A stretch of 10,269 bases of DNA from Candidatus Gastranaerophilales bacterium (GTDB taxonomy: Bacteria; Cyanobacteriota; Vampirovibrionia; Gastranaerophilales; UBA9971), in contig JANQGS010000110.1 of NCBI GenBank assembly GCA_028277195.1, positions 1 to 10,269 of the forward strand, read 5' to 3'. The first letter of the stretch is position 1, and every line of letters begins with the position of its first letter. Below are positions 6,164 to 10,269 of the stretch, one piece after another. Position numbers and translations under genes: made by a program. A model generated the notes under the pieces. The model had not been told where the DNA came from, did not search any database, and saw only the letters and a list, made by a program, of their open reading frames with translations.

Positions 6164-7007
6164 GATTAAAAGGTTAAGCGAACGGGAAATACAGGATTTA
6201 TCAAAGTTATCAAATAAACTAAGGGAACAATGTTTAACAATGATACATAATGCCCGCTCGGGCCATCCCGGGGGCACGCTTTCAGCGCTGGACTTAATAC
6301 TGGTATTGTATAAAAAAGTGCTAAACCTCTGCCGGGACTGGTGCAACTGCCCTACCTGGGCACAGAGGGACAGGTTTGTATTGTCAAAAGGCCATGCTTC
6401 TGCTGCTTTATACAGTGTTTTAGCTAATTGCGGGTACTTTTGCGAAGATGAGCTCTCGTCATTCAGGAAATTAGGCACAAGGCTGCAGGGACATCCCGGC
6501 TGCAATTGCCTTCCCGGTGTGGAAATTCCCTCAGGCTCACTTGGGCAAGGGTTATCTATAGCTAACGGGATAGCTTTAGCGCTAAAGCTGGATAAAAACC
6601 CATCAAAAGTCTTTGTAATGCTTGGTGACGGGGAGATACAGGAAGGCCAGGTATGGGAAGCGGCAATGTCCTCATCCCACTACAAACTTGATAATATAAT
6701 AGCAATCATAGACAGGAACCGCCTCCAGATAGACGGGGAAACCGAAAGCGTAAAGAGCCTCGAACCCCTTGCGGATAAATGGAAAGGGTTTGGATGGGAT
6801 GTCATTGAAATAGACGGGCATGACTACCGGCAAATATACGCCGCCTACCAGGAAGCCCTGTGCAAGACCGTTCCGGTTGTGATTATAGCAAACACCATAA
6901 AGGGCAGGGGCGTTTCATTCATGGAAAATAACGCCGGCTGGCATGGAAAACCGACCAATGAAGATGAATACAATACAGCCATTGAGGAATTAAGAGGAAA
7001 ATGTTGA
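6156..7007 (+). CDS. transketolase, N-terminal (thiamine diphosphate) subunit
   Basis: N-terminal half of a two-polypeptide transketolase, which moves two-carbon ketol units between sugar phosphates in the pentose phosphate pathway. ATG 6156 was chosen over TTG 6123 because ATGAGTGA overlaps the wecG stop by 8 bp, typical of translational coupling; the product is 283 aa, near the usual 270-290 aa for split subunits. It contains GHPGG (36-40), SKGHASAALYSVLA, GSLGQGLSIANG, the thiamine diphosphate/metal motif beginning LGDGEIQEGQVWEAAM and ending IIDRN, and KGRGVSFMEN...WHGKP. The ribosome binding site is poor (ACGAG), in keeping with coupling to wecG. The pyrimidine-binding half is the next gene, overlapping by 7 bp. 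A DXS-type or other thiamine enzyme is unlikely given GSLGQGLS and the WHGKP end. Confidence 0.93.
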   Translation: MSEIKRLSEREIQDLSKLSNKLREQCLTMIHNARSGHPGGTLSALDLILVLYKKVLNLCRDWCNCPTWAQRDRFVLSKGHASAALYSVLANCGYFCEDELSSFRKLGTRLQGHPGCNCLPGVEIPSGSLGQGLSIANGIALALKLDKNPSKVFVMLGDGEIQEGQVWEAAMSSSHYKLDNIIAIIDRNRLQIDGETESVKSLEPLADKWKGFGWDVIEIDGHDYRQIYAAYQEALCKTVPVVIIANTIKGRGVSFMENNAGWHGKPTNEDEYNTAIEELRGKC

Positions 7008-7963
7008 CTGATAAAAAGCCTGTAAGCTCACTAAGAGCCGCTTATGGAGAGACACTTGTCGAACTGGGGAAGGAAAACCCGAATATAGTAGTTTTAGACG
7101 CTGATTTAGCCTGCTCAACCCAGACCGTAAAGTTTCAAAAAGCATTCCCCGAGAGGTTTTTTAATATGGGAGTAGCTGAACAGGATGCTGTAGGTACGGC
7201 AGCAGGGCTGGCTTATTCGGGAAAAACAGCTTTTTTTAGCACATTTGCGGTGTTCGCTTCAGGCAGGGCCTGGGACCAGGTAAGATGTTCGGTTGCTCAT
7301 CCCCGGTATAACGTTAAAATAGTTGCCACACATGGCGGCGTGACTGTAGGAGAGGACGGAGCGAGCCACCAGGCGCTTGAAGATATCAGCCTTATGAGGT
7401 CTTTGCCTAACATGACGGTTATAGTGCCGGCAGACAGCATTGAAACAAGGGCTGCGATAAGACATGCCGCCCTGACGCCCGGCCCTTTTTATATAAGATT
7501 AACAAGGCCCAACCTCCCCGAGGTTTTTGATGCTAAAGAATATAAATTTACGGGCAGCGCAAGTGTTTTGCTCGAAGGCCAGGACATAACTATTGCTACC
7601 TTTGGGGAAACAGTTATTGAAGCCTTGAAATGCTCTGAAATTCTGGAACAAAAGGGTATATCAGCCGAGGTAATCAGCGTACCCGTTATTAAACCCCTTG
7701 ATGATGACGCTATACTTAACAGTGTCAGTAAAACAGGGGCTATTTTAACCGTTGAAAACCATTCAATCATTGGTGGGCTGGGCAGTGCGGTTTGTGAGCT
7801 CTTAAGCGAGAAAATGCCCGTGCCCGTGAAGAGAATCGGGGTCAGGGACGAATTCGGGCAGAGCGGCAAGTATGATGAATTAATGAAAAAGTACGGGCTT
7901 ACCGCGAATGTGTTTGTTAATGACGCACTGGGCTTACTTGAAAGGAAAAATAACAAAAAGTAA
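7001..7963 (+). CDS. transketolase, C-terminal subunit
   Basis: Second half of the split transketolase: the pyrimidine-binding domain (about 1-165) followed by the transketolase C-terminal domain (about 185-305). Glu60 in FFNMGVAEQDAVG is the expected catalytic glutamate that activates thiamine. Other blocks are FFSTFAVFASGRAWDQVR, THGGVTVGEDGASHQALED, VIVPADSIETRAA, PFYIRLTRPNLP and, near the end, ENHSIIGGLGSAV. At 320 aa it is the normal length for the separate subunit. ATG 7001 overlaps the N-subunit stop by 7 bp, with AGAGG at 6993-6997 close upstream, so the two subunits should be made in equal amounts. The gap to ftsE is 30 bp. Confidence 0.94.
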   Translation: MLTDKKPVSSLRAAYGETLVELGKENPNIVVLDADLACSTQTVKFQKAFPERFFNMGVAEQDAVGTAAGLAYSGKTAFFSTFAVFASGRAWDQVRCSVAHPRYNVKIVATHGGVTVGEDGASHQALEDISLMRSLPNMTVIVPADSIETRAAIRHAALTPGPFYIRLTRPNLPEVFDAKEYKFTGSASVLLEGQDITIATFGETVIEALKCSEILEQKGISAEVISVPVIKPLDDDAILNSVSKTGAILTVENHSIIGGLGSAVCELLSEKMPVPVKRIGVRDEFGQSGKYDELMKKYGLTANVFVNDALGLLERKNNKK

Positions 7964-7993
7964 AAATCCGAATTTTAGAGTTAGAATTAACTG

Positions 7994-8671
7994 ATGATAA
8001 GACTGAGAAACGTTTCGAAAATATACGGAAAGCAAAAAGCACTGGACAGTTTGACCCTGCACATTAAACAGGGGGAATTCGTGTTTCTGGTAGGGACAAG
8101 CGGGGCAGGCAAATCAACCCTCATGCGCCTTATATACAGGGAAGAAAAGCCGAGCAGGGGACAGGTATTGCTGGGCGGGGTTGATGTTGCCAGAATAAAG
8201 GACAGAAATGTGTACCAGCTAAGAAGGCGTATGGGAATAGTTTTCCAGGATTTTAAGCTGCTGTCTGACCGGAGCGTGTTTGATAATGTGGCCTTTATTA
8301 TACGCTCAATGGGAATGAGTAACCGGGAAGTGAACAGGAGGGTAAGGGGCGCTCTTAAAATTGTGGGCCTGTATGAAAAAGCAGAGGCTGTTCCCTGTAA
8401 TTTATCGGGCGGAGAACAGCAAAGAGTGGGAATAGCGAGGGCAATAGTCAACGGACCCCCGCTTCTGGTGGCGGATGAGCCCACGGGAAACCTTGACCCG
8501 CAAACATCCCTTGAGATAATGGAAATCCTGGAACAGGTCAATAAGAGGGGAACAACGGTAATAGTTGCAACTCACGACCATATGATTGTGAATCACCTTA
8601 AAAAAAGGGTAATTACCCTTGATAAAGGCGGGGTAGTGAAGGATATGGACCGCGGAACTTATGAATGCTGA
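7994..8671 (+). CDS. ftsE: cell division ATP-binding protein FtsE
   Basis: Cytoplasmic ABC ATPase that pairs with FtsX at the division site and drives conformational signalling to periplasmic or wall peptidoglycan hydrolases. All ABC motifs are visible in 225 aa: Walker A GTSGAGKST (34-42), Q-loop VFQDFKLL, signature LSGGEQQRVGIARAIV near 135-150, Walker B LLVADEPTGNLDP near 155-167, and the H-loop VATHD. The VFQDFKLL stretch and overall length are typical of FtsE rather than LolD or MacB types, and the immediate FtsX partner settles it. ATG 7994 has no evident Shine-Dalgarno sequence, only TTAGAG-like bases at a distance. The stop overlaps ftsX by 11 bp. Confidence 0.95.
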   Translation: MIRLRNVSKIYGKQKALDSLTLHIKQGEFVFLVGTSGAGKSTLMRLIYREEKPSRGQVLLGGVDVARIKDRNVYQLRRRMGIVFQDFKLLSDRSVFDNVAFIIRSMGMSNREVNRRVRGALKIVGLYEKAEAVPCNLSGGEQQRVGIARAIVNGPPLLVADEPTGNLDPQTSLEIMEILEQVNKRGTTVIVATHDHMIVNHLKKRVITLDKGGVVKDMDRGTYEC

Positions 8672-9512
8672 ATTTCGAATGCTGACAAGGATTATAGGCG
8701 AAACATTCAAGGGCCTGGACAGGGCCCGGTGGATGAATCTTGTAATAATTACCACCATGGCGGCTATTTTAAGCATATTCGGATGCCTTTTCCGCTCCAG
8801 CCTTTTTATTACCCACTTTGTCGATGAACTGGGGGATACAATGGAGGTCTCAATATACTTAAAGCCCGGGCAAAAACCCGGGGAGCTGAAACAAAAACTG
8901 CTTGAGTACAAAAATATAAAAAGCATTAAAATCACAACAAAAGAGGAGGCCTGGAAAAATTTAAGGGAACAAATCGATATTCCTGAAATAGACAATTCAC
9001 TTCCCGATAAAATCAGCGTAAAACTCCATGAGCGCTCACAAATTGATGATTTTATCGGGGTTGTAAGTAAAATGGGCGGGGTTGAGGATATTTTTTACGC
9101 AAAAAACCTGGCGGACCAGATAAGCACGGCGGGCTATTACGCAAATATCGGCGCTTTGGTAATAATAATCGTACTCGGCGGCTTTACATTCTTTATTATA
9201 AACAATACTATCCACCTCGTAATAGAATCCAGGAAGCAGGAAATAGAAATAATGCGGATGATGGGAGGCTCTAACTGGTACATAAAATCCCCCTATATCC
9301 TGCAGGGGGCGTTTTACGGTTTTTGGGCGGGAGTGCTGGCAGTTGTACCGACATTTGTGCTGAGTTATTACCTTAAAAAACTCTCAGAATTTTTCTATAT
9401 AAATTATTTTTTCCTGGATACAAATATCGTTATTCTCGCAACAATATTAACAGGCGTAACAGTAGGGGTCATAGGCAGTATGATTTCGGTAAGAAAATAC
9501 ATGAGCAACTGA
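8661..9512 (+). CDS. ftsX: cell division protein FtsX
   Basis: Integral membrane partner of FtsE. The 283-aa product shows the FtsX layout: a short cytoplasmic N-terminus with ARW before the first membrane helix (about 25-50), an extracytoplasmic domain (about 52-170) containing SIYLKPGQKPGELKQ and a region ending VEDIFYAKNLADQI, then three more membrane helices near 176-200, 222-245 and 258-278. IVLGGFTFFIINNTIHLVIESRKQEIEIMRMMGG is the conserved segment leading to the coupling region (residues about 183-216). ATG 8661 overlaps ftsE by 11 bp and is preferred; ATG 8679 (starting MLTRIIGETFKGL) is an alternative with no ribosome binding site. No hydrolase or EnvC-like gene follows; instead the convergent STAS gene begins at the very next base. 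Confidence 0.94.
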   Translation: MNAEFRMLTRIIGETFKGLDRARWMNLVIITTMAAILSIFGCLFRSSLFITHFVDELGDTMEVSIYLKPGQKPGELKQKLLEYKNIKSIKITTKEEAWKNLREQIDIPEIDNSLPDKISVKLHERSQIDDFIGVVSKMGGVEDIFYAKNLADQISTAGYYANIGALVIIIVLGGFTFFIINNTIHLVIESRKQEIEIMRMMGGSNWYIKSPYILQGAFYGFWAGVLAVVPTFVLSYYLKKLSEFFYINYFFLDTNIVILATILTGVTVGVIGSMISVRKYMSN

Positions 9513-9878
9513 TTAAACCGCTTTTAACCTCCTTTTTACAAGCCTGTTTTCCCTTAACAGCGCTTCCTGCTCGTTTTCATAAAATTCAAAATACCTGTCA
9601 AGGTTAAGAAGGTATAAAATACACAGAATATTATGGTTAACCCCGCACAGGGCAATGGTGCAGTTATTTTTTTCACAGTGTTTCCCGGAGCAGATAAGTT
9701 TTTCCACAAATAAATTATTTAAGTTTGTAATACTGCCCAGGTTTATTATAATATCCCTGTTTTTCTGGTTTGATATCCCGGTAATAATTTTTTTAAGGCT
9801 TAAGCATTCGAATAGTTCAAGTTTTTTAGCCTGGACATTTATTACGGTAGCATTATTTATATTTTCCACGACGAACAT
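9513..9878 (-). CDS. STAS-domain protein with altered phosphosite (anti-sigma antagonist-like)
   Basis: A 121-aa protein that fits a single STAS domain: strand VINVQ (12-16), helix about 22-36, strand DIIINLGSITNL (42-53), helix FVEKLICSGKHCEKN, strand TIALCGV, then ILYLLNLDRYFEFYENEQEALL as in SpoIIAA/RsbV-type proteins. Such proteins bind anti-sigma factors or form parts of stress-signalling complexes, and are switched by serine phosphorylation in a DSSG motif. Here the matching stretch reads NLNNLFVE (52-59), with Asn54-Asn55 replacing Asp-Ser, so normal phosphorylation cannot occur. The tail is strongly basic (RENRLVKRRLKAV). ATG 9878 has an AGGGA site 8 bases upstream. It follows flagellin on the same strand, after a terminator, and abuts ftsX tail to tail. 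Its partner is not in the window. Confidence 0.65.
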   Translation of the reverse strand: MFVVENINNATVINVQAKKLELFECLSLKKIITGISNQKNRDIIINLGSITNLNNLFVEKLICSGKHCEKNNCTIALCGVNHNILCILYLLNLDRYFEFYENEQEALLRENRLVKRRLKAV

Positions 9879-9904
9879 AATATTTATCCCTACAGGTTGG
9901 TTTT

Positions 9905-9944
9905 AAAAAAGGGTTCCACCCTTATTAGCAACAAGAGTGGAACC
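9905..9944 (-). terminator. intrinsic terminator downstream of flagellin
   Basis: On the minus strand GGTTCCACTCTT (9944-9933) pairs over a 9-10 base loop with AAGGGTGGAACC (9923-9912); one pair is a G-U wobble, giving a 12-bp stem. It is followed by C and TTTTTT (9910-9905). This is a textbook rho-independent terminator placed to end the flagellin transcript before the STAS gene. Confidence 0.85.
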
Positions 9945-10015
9945 GGGTTGTATTGTTATTAGTGACGATACGCAGCTTTACTCTCCTTACTTGAGCTTTG
10001 CATCCCTGAAGTTTT
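9945..10015 (-). other. flagellin 3' untranslated region
   Basis: Seventy-one bases between the flagellin stop and the terminator stem. A 14-codon frame (starting MQSSSKE) is present but has no ribosome binding site, and I see no clear hairpin other than the terminator. Confidence 0.5.
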
Positions 10016-10269
10016 TTATATCAGGCTAAGAGCAATTGAAGGTGATTGGTTAGCCTGGGCTAAGAGTGTTGCTGATGCTTGCTGCAGTATCTGGCTTTTT
10101 GTTAAGGTAGCAGCTTCTTTTGCCACATCCACGTCCCTGATCCTGGATTCGGACGCCGACATATTCTCAAACTGAATGTTCAAGCTGGTTATTGCTGATT
10201 CTAACCTGTTCTGTAAAGAACCGATAGTTGACCTTCTTTCTGATACTGAGCTTATTGCTGTATCTATGT
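10016..10269 (-). CDS. flagellin, C-terminal part (5' truncated by window edge)
   Basis: The last 83 residues of a bacterial flagellin, the filament subunit secreted by the flagellar type III system. The translation contains ERRSTIGSLQNRLESAI, SLNIQFENMSASESRIRDVD, VAKEAATLTKSQILQQA and a terminal LLAQANQSPSIALSLI, matching the conserved flagellin D0/D1 C-terminal domain that forms the coiled-coil core with the N-terminus of neighbouring subunits. The final residues end at TAA 10018-10016. The rest of the gene, and so its start and variable region, lies beyond base 10269. Its terminator follows 71 bp downstream. This gene shows the organism is, or was, motile. The gene symbol (hag or fliC) cannot be fixed from the fragment. 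Confidence 0.96.
   Translation of the reverse strand, partial: IDTAISSVSERRSTIGSLQNRLESAITSLNIQFENMSASESRIRDVDVAKEAATLTKSQILQQASATLLAQANQSPSIALSLI

Noticed and set aside
7987..8541. Long frame on the minus strand opposite ftsE, and similar frames opposite other genes
   Set aside because: These are antisense shadows of well-supported genes, with no domains of their own and composition unlike normal protein.
9970..10004. 14-codon frame on the minus strand in the flagellin 3' region
   Set aside because: No ribosome binding site, too short, and fully explained as flagellin 3' untranslated DNA.

Overview
The window is an ordinary-looking piece of chromosome from a flagellated bacterium. Base composition is moderate. 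The genes use many AGG/AGA arginine codons and ATA isoleucine codons, and some start at TTG or GTG. A flagellin C-terminus, FtsE/FtsX, an MtaB tRNA-modifying enzyme, a transketolase split into two subunits and a WecG/TagA/CpsF glycosyltransferase together fit a Firmicutes-like or candidate-phylum bacterium. Nothing here fixes the taxon, and there is no rRNA, tRNA, CRISPR array, integrase or transposase gene.

Left part (1-2674), plus strand: the C-terminal part of mtaB, cut by the window edge; a 48-residue unknown protein; about 250 bp of non-coding DNA dominated by two strong nested inverted repeats; a sugar-nucleotide pyrophosphorylase with its own extended -10 promoter; and a possible 55-residue small protein whose end overlaps the trpE tail.

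Middle (2637-5332), minus strand: an ornithine-type aminotransferase (rocD-like) with a very good ribosome binding site, followed by anthranilate synthase component I (trpE). trpE has an unclear start: the reading frame upstream of its only usable GTG looks like normal TrpE N-terminus but contains no ATG, GTG or TTG.

Right-centre (5429-9512), plus strand: a compact five-gene run reading wecG/tagA-like glycosyltransferase, transketolase N-terminal subunit, transketolase C-terminal subunit, ftsE, ftsX. Three of the four junctions overlap by 7-11 bp and the other gap is 30 bp, so this looks like one operon joining envelope polymer synthesis, pentose-phosphate carbon flow and division or peptidoglycan-hydrolase control. 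It diverges from the rocD-trpE unit across a 96-bp promoter region.

Right end (9513-10269), minus strand: the flagellin C-terminus enters from beyond the window, ends at a clear intrinsic terminator, and is followed by a STAS-domain protein that lacks the usual phosphorylatable serine. The STAS gene meets ftsX tail to tail with no spacer.

I did not find a convincing new multi-gene system. The most useful leads are the nested palindromic element at 1204-1361, the missing trpE start codon, the STAS protein with an altered phosphosite, and the aminotransferase with a Tyr-to-Phe change at a likely specificity position.
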